Shown piece by piece: positions 1-6,838 of a stretch of DNA of 28,292 bases. The first letter of the stretch is position 1. Each line of letters begins with the position of its first letter. This DNA is from an uncultured Clostridia bacterium (GTDB lineage Bacteria > Bacillota > Clostridia > Oscillospirales > Acutalibacteraceae): the NCBI GenBank assembly GCA_937907605.1, contig CALCYI010000066.1:1-28292 (forward strand). Direction: 5' to 3'. The notes under the pieces are model-generated. The model did not search any database. It was given only the letters and a program-made list of their open reading frames with translations, and was not told the origin of the DNA. The position numbers and the translations under genes are program-made.

Positions 1-368
1 TGGAAAAATCTTGCAGCGGCTCTATTAATCTCAAGTATCCTTCTCCGCTTTCTGCCGAGGGAATCGTCATAGCCGTCCTCGGGCATCTGCATACCCGCGC
101 GCTGCGCAAGCGCTTTTACGGCATCGATATAATCAAGATTTTCAATTTTCTTCATAAAACCGACCGCGTCGCCGCCTGCCCCGCAGCCGAAGCAATAAAA
201 GGACTGTGTTTCCGGATATACGGTAAAGGACGGAGTTTTTTCATTGTGGAAGGGACAAAGCCCTACAAAAGTGCTTCCTCTTTTCCTGAGAGTCACATAG
301 GTTGAAACTATGTCCTCTATATCGGTTTTCATTTTTAGCTCCTGTAAGAAGCTGTCAGGCAGTGCCAT
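1..368 (-). CDS. dnaG: DNA primase DnaG, N-terminal part (cut by window edge)
   Basis: This is the first ~122 codons of DNA primase, which makes RNA primers at the replication fork. I translated it directly. The N-terminus (MALPDSFLQELKMKTDIEDI) is followed by the CHC2-type zinc ribbon, seen as GLCPFHNEKTPSF and then FYCFGCGAGGD, with the ligands spaced C-x2-H and C-x2-C. The ATG at 368 has an AGGTG Shine-Dalgarno a few bases upstream. It lies 19 bp downstream of the dGTPase-like gene, and dgt-dnaG is a common pair in Clostridia, usually followed by rpoD, which would lie to the left of this window. The TOPRIM and helicase-binding domains are outside the window. Identity is secure. Confidence 0.95.
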   Translation of the reverse strand, partial: MALPDSFLQELKMKTDIEDIVSTYVTLRKRGSTFVGLCPFHNEKTPSFTVYPETQSFYCFGCGAGGDAVGFMKKIENLDYIDAVKALAQRAGMQMPEDGYDDSLGRKRRRILEINRAAARFF

Positions 369-387
369 AGTTTCACCTCGTTTCTAA

Positions 388-1389
388 CTATTCTGCCCAG
401 AATTTCGGAACAAATAAGCTGTTAAACACCTTAATTGAATAATTGTCGCTCATACCCGCAATATAATCGCAGACCGCCTTTTCAAGTGCGTCCTCGCGCG
501 CAATCTTATAGTATTCCTCGGGCATCTGCTCCGGGTGTTTAATATAATAATCGTAGAGCTTTTCAATCATTGCGATTGCTTTTGATTCCTCTTTTTTACA
601 AACGGGATTAGTATAAACCGCAACGAACATAAAGTCGTGAAGCTCCATAAAATCCTTATAGCACTCCTCGCTCATACGGATTTTATCACTGCTGTTATTA
701 ATTACGTCAAGCACCATATTATTAATACGCTGACTTTTTGACATACCGAGCTTCATTCTAAGCTCAAGCGGAATGTCCTCCTCAAATAAAACGCCCGCTC
801 TCTCAGCGTCGTCAATATCGTGGTTTATGTATGCGATTTTATCGGCAATTCTTATAATCTGCCCTTCAAGCGTGAACGCCTCCTCGCCCGAGGTGTGACA
901 TAGAATTCCGTTTTTAACCTCCTCAGTGAGATTAAGCCCCGCGCCGTTTTTCTCAATTCGGTCAACAACCCTGACGCTCTGCTCATAATGCTTAAAGCCG
1001 TAGGGACTTATTGCATTAAGCGCTCTCTCGCCCGCGTGGCCGAACGGAGTATGCCCTATATCGTGCGCGAGCGCAATTGCCTCGGTTAAATCCTCGTTGA
1101 GCCTGAGCGCTCTCGCAATCGTTCTTGCAATCTGCGATACCTCGAGCGTATGGGTAAGCCTCGTCCTGTAATGGTCGCCGGTCGGAGCAAGGAAAACCTG
1201 AGTTTTATGCTTTAGGCGTCTGAAGGACTGGGCGTGGATAATCCTGTCCCTGTCACGCTGAAAGCAGGTTCTTACCGAGTCAGGCTCCTCAGTGTTCGCG
1301 CGCCCTCTTGACTCGGACGAAAGGCAAGCTCTTTCGGACAGTATTAGTTTTTCGTTTTCTTCAATTAATTCTCTTATATTCTTGTCCAA
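388..1389 (-). CDS. dgt: dGTP triphosphohydrolase-like HD-domain protein (TTG start)
   Basis: A 333-residue HD-superfamily phosphohydrolase of the dGTPase-like family, predicted to hydrolyse dNTPs to nucleoside and triphosphate in the cytoplasm. The metal-binding H...HD...D set is visible: H80 in RLTHTLEV, H109-D110 in LAHDIGHTPFGHAGE, and a late Asp in IRIADKIAYINHD. Arg/His-rich RDRDRIIHAQSFRRL precedes it, as is usual. The start is TTG at 1389, supported by a perfect AAGGAGG six bases upstream; no ATG precedes the conserved core, so the rare start is very likely real. It is the short family form without C-terminal extension and is followed by dnaG, probably co-transcribed. Substrate preference cannot be read from sequence. 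Confidence 0.93.
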   Translation of the reverse strand: MDKNIRELIEENEKLILSERACLSSESRGRANTEEPDSVRTCFQRDRDRIIHAQSFRRLKHKTQVFLAPTGDHYRTRLTHTLEVSQIARTIARALRLNEDLTEAIALAHDIGHTPFGHAGERALNAISPYGFKHYEQSVRVVDRIEKNGAGLNLTEEVKNGILCHTSGEEAFTLEGQIIRIADKIAYINHDIDDAERAGVLFEEDIPLELRMKLGMSKSQRINNMVLDVINNSSDKIRMSEECYKDFMELHDFMFVAVYTNPVCKKEESKAIAMIEKLYDYYIKHPEQMPEEYYKIAREDALEKAVCDYIAGMSDNYSIKVFNSLFVPKFWAE

Positions 1390-1466
1390 AATATTCCTCC
1401 TTCGACACGAATAAACCCTTTCATTTACTATTTACTATATTAATTCTAAAAACCCTTTATTTTTTA

Positions 1467-1495
1467 TTGACTATTTTTTTAATTAATAATAAAAT
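1467..1495 (+). promoter_or_regulatory. Sigma-A-type promoter for the metallophosphoesterase gene
   Basis: TTGACT at 1467-1472 and TAAAAT at 1490-1495 with exactly 17 bp between. The expected start of transcription is near 1502, only about 9 bases from the ATG at 1511, so the leader is very short; the ribosome site is weak (ACGGTG). Confidence 0.6.
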
Positions 1496-1510
1496 ATTTA
1501 CGGTGATAAA

Positions 1511-2359
1511 ATGAAATACTTAATTATTGCACTAATCGTTATAGCGCTTGTTGCGGCTTTTCTGTATCTTGAAAACAACATTATTGACATTACAAGGTAC
1601 AGCATAAAAAGCGACAGCATTGATAACAGAATAAGAATTGCTCACCTGAGCGACTTTCATTCAAAGCCGTTTAAAAAGGTAACCCACAAGCTTAATAATA
1701 TAAAGCCCGATATTATTTGCATTACAGGCGACTATATTAACGATAAGGAAAAGAACAGAGAAAAAATGCTCGCATATGCTAAGGAGCTCACGCAAATTGC
1801 CCCTGTCTATTATATCACGGGTAACCATGAGAGAAGGCTCGAAGGCTTTGATATGCTTATGGCGGAGCTTGAAGAAGCGGGGTTTAACGTGCTCCTTGAC
1901 AGAACGGCGCAGACCGAAATAGGCGGAAACAAGCTCGCAATACTCGGGCTTGACGAAAACCAGGCGGACTTTGACGACTACAAGGCAAGGAAAAACGGCA
2001 CGTACGAATACAGGGATATGTCGGAATATTTCAGAGAGCTTGAAGGAGCCGAAGGGTTTAAAATCGTGCTTTCACACTACCCTGAAAACTTTGAAGGTCT
2101 AAAGCAAATGAATTATTCGCAGTATGATTTTGACCTTCAGCTATCGGGGCACGCGCACGGCGGACAGTTCATACTTCCCCTCTTCGGTCCCGTTTTCTCG
2201 CCAGGTCAGGGTGTCCGCCCGAAATACGCAAGGGGCAGCTTCGGCAGCCGTCCTATGCTGATAGTATCAAGGGGACTCGGCAACGCAGAATTTCCGTTCA
2301 GGCTGTTCAACCACCCTGAGATAAACGTAATTACCGTAAGCAAAGCGATACAAAAATAA
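1511..2359 (+). CDS. Membrane-anchored calcineurin-like metallophosphoesterase
   Basis: A 282-residue protein of the YkuE/YaeI-like metallophosphoesterase family. Residues 1-20 form one hydrophobic segment, an uncleaved anchor placing the catalytic domain outside the membrane. The dimetal motifs are all present: D48-x-H50 (HLSDFHS), GD74 (ITGDYIND), GN105-H106-E (TGNHERR), a later SHYPE histidine and the final GHAHGGQ. Family members act on phosphodiesters or on UDP-diacylglucosamine-like lipids, but the substrate here is not shown. It is the only plus-strand protein gene in the first 24 kb, has its own promoter, and ends in a terminator shared with the convergent hydrolase gene. The family call is firm and the substrate is unknown. 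Confidence 0.92.
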   Translation: MKYLIIALIVIALVAAFLYLENNIIDITRYSIKSDSIDNRIRIAHLSDFHSKPFKKVTHKLNNIKPDIICITGDYINDKEKNREKMLAYAKELTQIAPVYYITGNHERRLEGFDMLMAELEEAGFNVLLDRTAQTEIGGNKLAILGLDENQADFDDYKARKNGTYEYRDMSEYFRELEGAEGFKIVLSHYPENFEGLKQMNYSQYDFDLQLSGHAHGGQFILPLFGPVFSPGQGVRPKYARGSFGSRPMLIVSRGLGNAEFPFRLFNHPEINVITVSKAIQK

Positions 2360-2395
2360 AGAAATCGTACGGCACGCCGTACGATTTCTTTATTT
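2354..2395. terminator. Bidirectional terminator between convergent genes
   Basis: A perfect inverted repeat of about 20 bp: left arm 2354-2373, loop AC at 2374-2375, right arm 2376-2395. It has a GC-rich core (CGTACGGC/GCCGTACG) with A and T tracts on its outer edges, so it can terminate both strands. It contains the stop codon of the plus-strand gene (2357-2359) and overlaps that of the minus-strand gene (2394-2396). Confidence 0.9.
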
Positions 2396-3884
2396 ACGAA
2401 TTTTTAAGATTCTGTGCCTGGTCGGCTTTAAGGAACTGACCTTTCTTGTATTTTTTCTTATACGCTTTGACATTGCATTTAACCTTGCCTGTGGCAAGCC
2501 TTGCAATCATTTTTGACGCTTCGCCGTTGTACTTATAAAGGCCGTGGATAATACCCTTGATAAACCAAGTATTATTTGGAAGCGCGCAGGTACGTGCGTT
2601 TATAATCTTATCCTTTGATACGTTAGCGCCCTTTGCGTTCTTGCCCTTAAGCTTCTTGCCATACTGAGCAACGGTTGCGCCGACGGACGCGTATTTTGTA
2701 TCAATCAGAAGGTCGGAATGGTTATTAAGCTTTGAAGTAAACGGAAGCGCCTTAGTACCGTAGTTTGCAATTATAGCAACCTCTGCGCCAGCCTTTTTAA
2801 CAGCCTTAAGGTTCTTTCTGAATCTGCCCTGAACCTTATGATAATTCTGGATTTTCTTATAAAGCCCGGTGTTTTTATCAAGATAACCCATATTTACAAG
2901 AGTCTTAACAGTACTGTCAAACTGAGCGTAAGGAATGAGCTCATAGAAGGTAGGAATATTGCCTATCCACGGCTTTACAACCTCAAGGAAAAATTGCTTT
3001 CTGCGCGCAGAATTCTTCATAATATCCTTATTGATTTTATCAAGACCTACGCCTATGCGGTAATCGCCGAGAGCGGTAATAGCTCTGAAAAGAGTTTCCT
3101 TCTCGCCCGCCTGATACGCCTGCTCCATATGCTTAAGATACGGTATAACGTTATTCTTATTAAAGGTTAAGTCCATACCGAAGGCTCTCGCAACGTCAAC
3201 GCCCTGATACGCAGGATTAATAAGTATGTAACGCGCTACGTCCTTATAATTCTTATACTTATCCATATAAGCGGAAACAACTGCGCCGCCGAGGGACAGA
3301 GCAACGATAGTTACCTTCTTTGACTTAGTCCTCTTTTTAACGTTCACTACCAGAGACCTTAGCTTATCAGCGCTTTCGCACATATCGGCTCTCCAGTCAT
3401 AGTTAAAGGCATAAACGTTTTTAGCGCCTATAATATCGGAAATCTGCCTTGCCATTACGGGAATGGAGAAATCGCGCATTGTAAGGTATTCCTTATGATT
3501 TGAAAGCGGGTCGGTCCAGTAATTACGAACGCCTGAATTGCCCTGAGGGCTACCGTTAGCATTATAGTTAATCTTTGTACCCGTAAAATACTCCCCGAGA
3601 GCAGAAAACAGACGGTCATAGTCGGGCTTTTGAGTATCGGTGAAAAGCTTAATCGCCTCTTCAAGAATGTCAGTATTGCCAGCCATAGCCTTTACGTCAA
3701 GACCGAACTGAGCAATCTTTGTATTCCCATCGTTTTTGTCCTGATACAAATCGCTTCCGCCGAGACCGTGAATTACGATTACGGGAATCGGCTTCTGCTT
3801 TGCATACGCAATAAGATTAACCGACGGTAAAACCATCATTAAGCTAAGCAGTACGCACAGCAGCGAGAGAAATCTCTTTTTCAT
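2394..3884 (-). CDS. Secreted alpha/beta hydrolase, LCAT/lipase-like
   Basis: A ~496-residue secreted alpha/beta-hydrolase resembling the lecithin:cholesterol acyltransferase/lipase group. A signal peptide (basic MKKR, long Leu/Val core, AYA cleavage site near residue 28) precedes the oxyanion-hole motif VIVIHGLGGSD. The nucleophile elbow is ALSLGG, Ser about 197, a variant of GHSLGG. The C-terminal part has NARTCALPNNTWFIKG followed by a His in IIHG, probably holding the catalytic His. An Asp at the usual acid position is not obvious. An in-frame ATG lies at 3890, but GGAG is optimally spaced (7 bases) for the ATG at 3884, so I chose that. It is likely a lipid or ester hydrolase at the cell surface; the substrate is unknown. 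It has its own promoter and a terminator at its stop. Confidence 0.8.
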   Translation of the reverse strand: MKKRFLSLLCVLLSLMMVLPSVNLIAYAKQKPIPVIVIHGLGGSDLYQDKNDGNTKIAQFGLDVKAMAGNTDILEEAIKLFTDTQKPDYDRLFSALGEYFTGTKINYNANGSPQGNSGVRNYWTDPLSNHKEYLTMRDFSIPVMARQISDIIGAKNVYAFNYDWRADMCESADKLRSLVVNVKKRTKSKKVTIVALSLGGAVVSAYMDKYKNYKDVARYILINPAYQGVDVARAFGMDLTFNKNNVIPYLKHMEQAYQAGEKETLFRAITALGDYRIGVGLDKINKDIMKNSARRKQFFLEVVKPWIGNIPTFYELIPYAQFDSTVKTLVNMGYLDKNTGLYKKIQNYHKVQGRFRKNLKAVKKAGAEVAIIANYGTKALPFTSKLNNHSDLLIDTKYASVGATVAQYGKKLKGKNAKGANVSKDKIINARTCALPNNTWFIKGIIHGLYKYNGEASKMIARLATGKVKCNVKAYKKKYKKGQFLKADQAQNLKNS

Positions 3885-3918
3885 AATCATTCTCCTTTAA
3901 CAGATTAATTCAATATTT

Positions 3919-3947
3919 ATAATAACACTATCGCTAATTTAAGTCAA
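3919..3947 (-). promoter_or_regulatory. Sigma-A-type promoter for the LCAT-like hydrolase
   Basis: On the minus strand, TTGACT (3942-3947) and TATTAT (3919-3924) with 17 bp between. The inferred start near 3912 gives a leader of about 28 bases to the ATG at 3884, with AAAGGAG before it. Confidence 0.7.
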
Positions 3948-3967
3948 TATGTTAACAAAATATTAAT

Positions 3968-4001
3968 AAGACCTTTTTTCATACAAATAAAAAAAGGTCT
4001 T
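3968..4001. repeat. 12-bp palindrome between two divergent promoters
   Basis: Perfect arms AAGACCTTTTTT (3968-3979) and AAAAAAGGTCTT (3990-4001) around a 10-base loop. It sits between the minus-strand hydrolase promoter and the plus-strand tRNA-Trp promoter, whose -35 begins at 4000 inside the right arm. It resembles a terminator, but no convergent transcript reaches it from an annotated gene. It could block read-through between divergent units or be an operator. Confidence 0.55.
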
Positions 4002-4028
4002 GCAATTAATAATAAAATCTGTTATAGT
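4000..4028 (+). promoter_or_regulatory. Promoter of tRNA-Trp
   Basis: TTGCAA at 4000-4005 and TATAGT at 4023-4028 with 17 bp between. The expected start near 4035 leaves a ~22-base 5' leader before the mature tRNA at 4057. Confidence 0.6.
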
Positions 4029-4056
4029 AATTAAGTCGCAAATCAAAAGTAAATAC

Positions 4057-4132
4057 AGGGGTATAGCTCAGTTGGTAGAGCAGCGGTCTCCAAAACCGCG
4101 TGCCGAGGGTTCAAGTCCTTCTGCCCCTGCCA
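4057..4132 (+). tRNA. trnW: tRNA-Trp (anticodon CCA), CCA end encoded
   Basis: A complete 76-base cloverleaf. The acceptor arm AGGGGTA (4057-4063) pairs with TGCCCCT (4122-4128), with discriminator G4129 and encoded CCA at 4130-4132. The anticodon stem GCGGT/ACCGC encloses loop CTCCAAA, with anticodon CCA at 4090-4092, reading UGG (Trp). The D-arm AGCTCAGTTGGTAGAGC and T-arm GAGGGTTCAAGTCCTTC are canonical. It is a solitary tRNA with its own promoter and terminator. Its T arm is the apparent source of the repeat arms downstream. Confidence 0.97.
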
Positions 4133-4174
4133 AATAATAAAATGGTTACCGCAAGGTAGCCATTTTGTTATTTC
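4132..4174 (+). terminator. tRNA-Trp terminator, 19-bp hairpin with GCAA loop
   Basis: The arms 4132-4150 and 4155-4173 pair along 19 positions, two of them G-U wobbles on the plus strand, closed by a GNRA-type GCAA tetraloop (4151-4154). The stem begins at the last A of the CCA end. The right arm is T-rich and can serve as the U-tract. The wobbles favour the plus-strand RNA, fitting termination of the tRNA transcript. Confidence 0.8.
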
Positions 4175-4181
4175 TATAAAT

Positions 4182-4285
4182 AGAAGGACTTGAAACGAAC
4201 TCCAAGAGCGGCGCGTTTAGTGCCGCGATTGGGAGAAAGCTCCGGTGGAGCTTTCGATAGCTGAGAAGAAAGTCCTTCTGCCCCT
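4182..4285. repeat. Three-way-junction element with arms copied from the tRNA-Trp T arm
   Basis: A ~104-bp structured element. The outer stem AGAAGGACTT (4182-4191) pairs with AAGTCCTTCT (4270-4279). Inside are two hairpins: one closed by CTCCAA/TTGGGAG (4200-4235) with inner stem GCGGC/GCCGC, and one formed by AAAGCTCC/GGAGCTTT (4236-4254). The left arm extended to 4194 is a 13-base inverted copy of tRNA bases 4110-4122. The right arm extended to 4285 is a 16-base direct copy of tRNA bases 4113-4128 (AAGTCCTTCTGCCCCT). It lies in the tRNA-sigF intergenic space, 7 bases from the sigF stop, so it also forms the 3' end of the spoIIA transcript. It could be a lineage-specific palindromic repeat, the scar of an integration event, or a processed RNA; no integrase or coding content is present. 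Confidence 0.65.
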
Positions 4286-4292
4286 TTCTGAT

Positions 4293-4946
4293 TCATTCCA
4301 ACAGTTTCCTCATTTTAAGCAGTAGCGCTCTTTCACGGCGCGAGACCTGAACCTGTGAGATACCGAGGAGCGCGGCGGTCTGAGTCTGAGTTTTTCCTTC
4401 GCAGAATCTGTATGTGAACAGGCGCTTTTCATTCTTTTCAAGTACTGAAAGCGCGCGGAGCAAATCAAGCCTGTCATAGAGCCTGTCCGAATCGTCGACG
4501 GGTATATCGAGCTCAGGCTCGCCCTCCTCGCCGTACGCGCTAAGCGACATAACGGGAGTTATTACATTCAGTATTTCGGGCAGCTCCTCGACCGAGTAGC
4601 CCGTAAGCGCTGAAAGCTCGCTAACGGTAGGCTCCCGTTCCTCTTTATTCATAAACTTGTCACGGGCATACATCACCCTATTTGATTTTTCCTTAAGCGA
4701 ACGGGATATTTTTATTGAGCCGCCGTCGCGAAAAAGCCTCTTTATTTCGCCCATAATTACGGGCACGGCATAGGTTGAAAACTTAAAGCCCTTACTTTCA
4801 TCAAAGTTGTCAACCGCCTTGATTAAGCCGATACACCCCGCCTGAAACAAATCCTCATAATCTACGCCCCTGCCTCTGAAACGGTTAGCAACCGAATGCA
4901 CGAGGGGCGTATTTTTAATTATTATTTCGTCACGGCTGCTTACCAT
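4293..4946 (-). CDS. sigF: Forespore sigma factor SigF (SpoIIAC)
   Basis: A 217-residue sigma-70 family protein, shorter than B. subtilis SigF. It directs early forespore transcription after polar septation. Region 2 is seen in VDYEDLFQAGCIGLIKAVDN and FKFSTYAVPVIMGEIKR, with the downstream RDGG typical of sporulation sigmas. Region 4 is the HTH KTQTQTAALLGISQVQVSR near the C-terminus. It is the last gene of spoIIAA-spoIIAB-sigF, and its ATG overlaps the spoIIAB stop (ATGGTAA), implying translational coupling and matched stoichiometry with its anti-sigma factor. SigG is the nearest alternative, but the spoIIA context decides it. No separate terminator other than the structured element 4182-4285 follows. 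Confidence 0.95.
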   Translation of the reverse strand: MVSSRDEIIIKNTPLVHSVANRFRGRGVDYEDLFQAGCIGLIKAVDNFDESKGFKFSTYAVPVIMGEIKRLFRDGGSIKISRSLKEKSNRVMYARDKFMNKEEREPTVSELSALTGYSVEELPEILNVITPVMSLSAYGEEGEPELDIPVDDSDRLYDRLDLLRALSVLEKNEKRLFTYRFCEGKTQTQTAALLGISQVQVSRRERALLLKMRKLLE

Positions 4947-5377
4947 GCTTTTTTACCGACTATTCTCTTAGTTAAGGTTACCGCAGTACCTTTATTCTCA
5001 GTTGAGGTAACGCTAACCCTGTCGCAAAAGGACTGCATAACGGTAAAACCGAGCCCTGCCCTGTCGCTTCCGCCCGTGGTATAAAGCGGCTGCATTGCGA
5101 GCTTTACGTCGGGAATACCCACCCCGTTATCCTTGATTCTTATACTTACAGTATTATTTTTTAGTATTTTGCCGTCTATGTAAATCTTCCCGCAGGCGTC
5201 CTTATAGCCATGTACGATAGCGTTCGTTACCGCCTCGCTTACGGCGGTTTTAAGGTCGTTAACCTCCTCAATAGTAGGGTCAAGCGGCGTTATAAACGCC
5301 GATACAACCGTTCTGCAAAACGCTTCGTTAACAGAACGGGATTCTACGGTAAGTCTGAATTCATTAACTACGCTCAT
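4940..5377 (-). CDS. spoIIAB: Anti-sigma F factor / protein kinase SpoIIAB
   Basis: A 145-residue GHKL-fold ATPase that binds and inhibits SigF and phosphorylates SpoIIAA. The N box is seen as EAVTNAIVHGY, the G1 box as DNGVGIPD and the ATP lid/G2 as TTGGSDRAGLGFTVM. The open frame extends upstream, but the ATG at 5377 has AAGGAG at a 7-base spacing and gives the family N-terminus (MSVVNEFRLTVESRSVNEAF), so it is preferred. It starts 2 bases after the spoIIAA stop and overlaps sigF by 7 bases, the classic partner-switch operon. It acts in the cytoplasm of predivisional cell and forespore. Confidence 0.95.
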   Translation of the reverse strand: MSVVNEFRLTVESRSVNEAFCRTVVSAFITPLDPTIEEVNDLKTAVSEAVTNAIVHGYKDACGKIYIDGKILKNNTVSIRIKDNGVGIPDVKLAMQPLYTTGGSDRAGLGFTVMQSFCDRVSVTSTENKGTAVTLTKRIVGKKAW

Positions 5378-5378
5378 T

Positions 5379-5690
5379 TTAAATCTCCTTAATAATAGCA
5401 ATATTCCCTATTCCCGCAAGCTCAAAAAGCTTCTTTGTCTGGGGCGATACGTTCCTCAGCTCAAGCGTGGATTTATACGACTGAAGCAGCCTGTACCTCC
5501 CCATTACAAGCCCTATTCCCGAGGAGTCCATAAAGGAAACGTTTTTAAAATCAATTATAAGGTGTTTCGGACGTCTCAGGCTTATTGTATTATCAAGCTT
5601 ACTGCGGATTTCACTTGCGCTATGATGGTCAATTTCACCGACGAGATAGGCGATGACAAGCTCGCCCGAGGTTTCTATCGTTACATTCAT
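5379..5690 (-). CDS. spoIIAA: Anti-anti-sigma factor SpoIIAA
   Basis: A 103-residue STAS-domain protein. In its dephosphorylated form it captures SpoIIAB and frees SigF. The phospho-acceptor region is intact: LIIDFKNVSFMDSSGIGLVMGRY, with the DSSG serine corresponding to Ser58 of B. subtilis. The ATG at 5690 (MNVTIETSGELVIAYLVGEI) is preceded by AAGGA and gives the usual family length; further upstream the frame runs into the hairpin 5713-5742 and is unlikely to be translated. I saw no clear sigma-H promoter in the 80-base gap to folC, so expression may include read-through from folC or use a promoter too divergent to recognise. Confidence 0.94.
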   Translation of the reverse strand: MNVTIETSGELVIAYLVGEIDHHSASEIRSKLDNTISLRRPKHLIIDFKNVSFMDSSGIGLVMGRYRLLQSYKSTLELRNVSPQTKKLFELAGIGNIAIIKEI

Positions 5691-5706
5691 TTTATCCTTC
5701 CTAACA

Positions 5707-5742
5707 TAAAAATAAGTCTGCCATCTAAGGATAGCAGACTTA
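5707..5742 (-). terminator. Hairpin plus T-tract between folC and spoIIAA
   Basis: On the minus strand TAAGTCTGC pairs with GCAGACTTA (5713-5721 with 5734-5742). The stem can be extended by ATC/GAT across one mismatch to a 4-base loop. TTTTT follows (5708-5712). It ends only 17 bases before the spoIIAA start, so it could terminate valS-folC transcripts or act as an attenuator controlling read-through into the spoIIA operon. Confidence 0.65.
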
Positions 5743-5770
5743 ATATAAATATTTTGTTGAAAGTAATAGG

Positions 5771-6838
5771 CTATAATAAATTTCTTACTTCCCTTGCAAG
5801 ATAGAACGAACCGCACACGAGGGTTACGCCCTTTTCCTTAACGGCAAGCGCGGGGCTTTCGATTATTTCGACATCCTTGCAATACTTTTTCGCGCGTGAG
5901 GCAAGCTCAAAAGCGGACATTGAACGTGGATTATCGGGCGAAGTTGCGATTATAATTTTGCACTTAGGGGCAATCAGCGAGAGGTAGCCCTCAACATCCT
6001 TATCGCGCATCATACCGATAACGGCAACCTCACCGTAAAGAAGCGGAGCAAGCATTTCAGCCGCGGCGACGTTGTGACCGCCGTCAAGAAGTACGCCGTT
6101 AATTCTCTCCTGCCTTGCAGGCAGTTTTATAAGCTCCGAAGCCTCGGGGACATTCAGCTCCTTTAGTGCAGCATTAACCAAATCAAGATTACTCTTTATA
6201 TTTCCCGTTATAAGCCTTTTACATTTCTTTTCAAAATGCGATTTAAGGTTATCGTTATACAAAACACAGGTACAATTCTTACGCAAAATGCCCGATTTTT
6301 CCTCGGCGATTTCGTCGATTGTATCTCCGAGGAAATCCGTATGGTCAAGGGAGATTGAGGTAATAACGGAGAGGTTGTTTTTTTCTACGTTTGTAGCGTC
6401 TCCCCTGCCGCCCATACCACATTCGATTACGGCATAGTCTACCTTCTCAGCCATAAAGATTTCATAGGCAATCAGAGCGAGCGCTTCAAATTCGGTACAT
6501 TCCGCTTTCAGTAAATCGAGCACTGTCACTCCGCCGATAAGCTGTTCCTCAGTAATGGGAGCGCCGTTAATCTGTATCTGCTCGCGATAGTCCGTAACCC
6601 AAGGTGATGTAAACAGACCGACCTTATAGCCGCTCTCCTGCAGAGCCTTTGCAATAGTCGCGGCGACGGTACCCTTACCGTTGGTGCCCGCAACGTGCAC
6701 GGTTTTATAGCCGTTCTGCGGGTTGCCCATAACCTCAAGAGCGTCGAGCATACGTTTAAGCCCCAGCTTAATGCCGAGGCTTTGTTTGTTTATAAGATAT
6801 TGCAGCGCGCCGTCGTAGGTGCGAATATCAATACTCAT
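5771..6838 (-). CDS. folC: Folylpolyglutamate synthase / dihydrofolate synthase, compact form
   Basis: A Mur-ligase-family enzyme that adds glutamate to folates (and may make dihydrofolate from dihydropteroate). The P-loop GTNGKGT lies at residues 51-57, followed by GLFTSPWVTDYREQI. ECGMGGRGDATNV and SITSISLDHTDFLGDTIDEIA are the other core motifs, and LPARQERINGVLLDGGHN begins the C-terminal ligase domain. At 355 residues it is shorter than typical FolC (about 420-430). The loss is mostly between the central and C-terminal domains, where only ~50 residues separate SGILRK from LPARQE; all catalytic motifs remain. Its ATG overlaps the valS stop by one base (TAATG), so it is translationally coupled. 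valS-folC is a common Firmicutes pair. Confidence 0.9.
   Translation of the reverse strand: MSIDIRTYDGALQYLINKQSLGIKLGLKRMLDALEVMGNPQNGYKTVHVAGTNGKGTVAATIAKALQESGYKVGLFTSPWVTDYREQIQINGAPITEEQLIGGVTVLDLLKAECTEFEALALIAYEIFMAEKVDYAVIECGMGGRGDATNVEKNNLSVITSISLDHTDFLGDTIDEIAEEKSGILRKNCTCVLYNDNLKSHFEKKCKRLITGNIKSNLDLVNAALKELNVPEASELIKLPARQERINGVLLDGGHNVAAAEMLAPLLYGEVAVIGMMRDKDVEGYLSLIAPKCKIIIATSPDNPRSMSAFELASRAKKYCKDVEIIESPALAVKEKGVTLVCGSFYLAREVRNLL

Noticed and set aside
1308..1514. Plus-strand ORF of 68 codons running from dgt into the metallophosphoesterase start
   Set aside because: It lies mostly antisense to dgt and over an AT-rich promoter region, has no ribosome site, and the translation is low-complexity hydrophobic.
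4113..4285. Integrated element bounded by tRNA att sites
   Set aside because: The 16-base direct repeats enclose only ~157 bp, with no integrase or cargo; at most it is a scar, so it is reported as a structured repeat.
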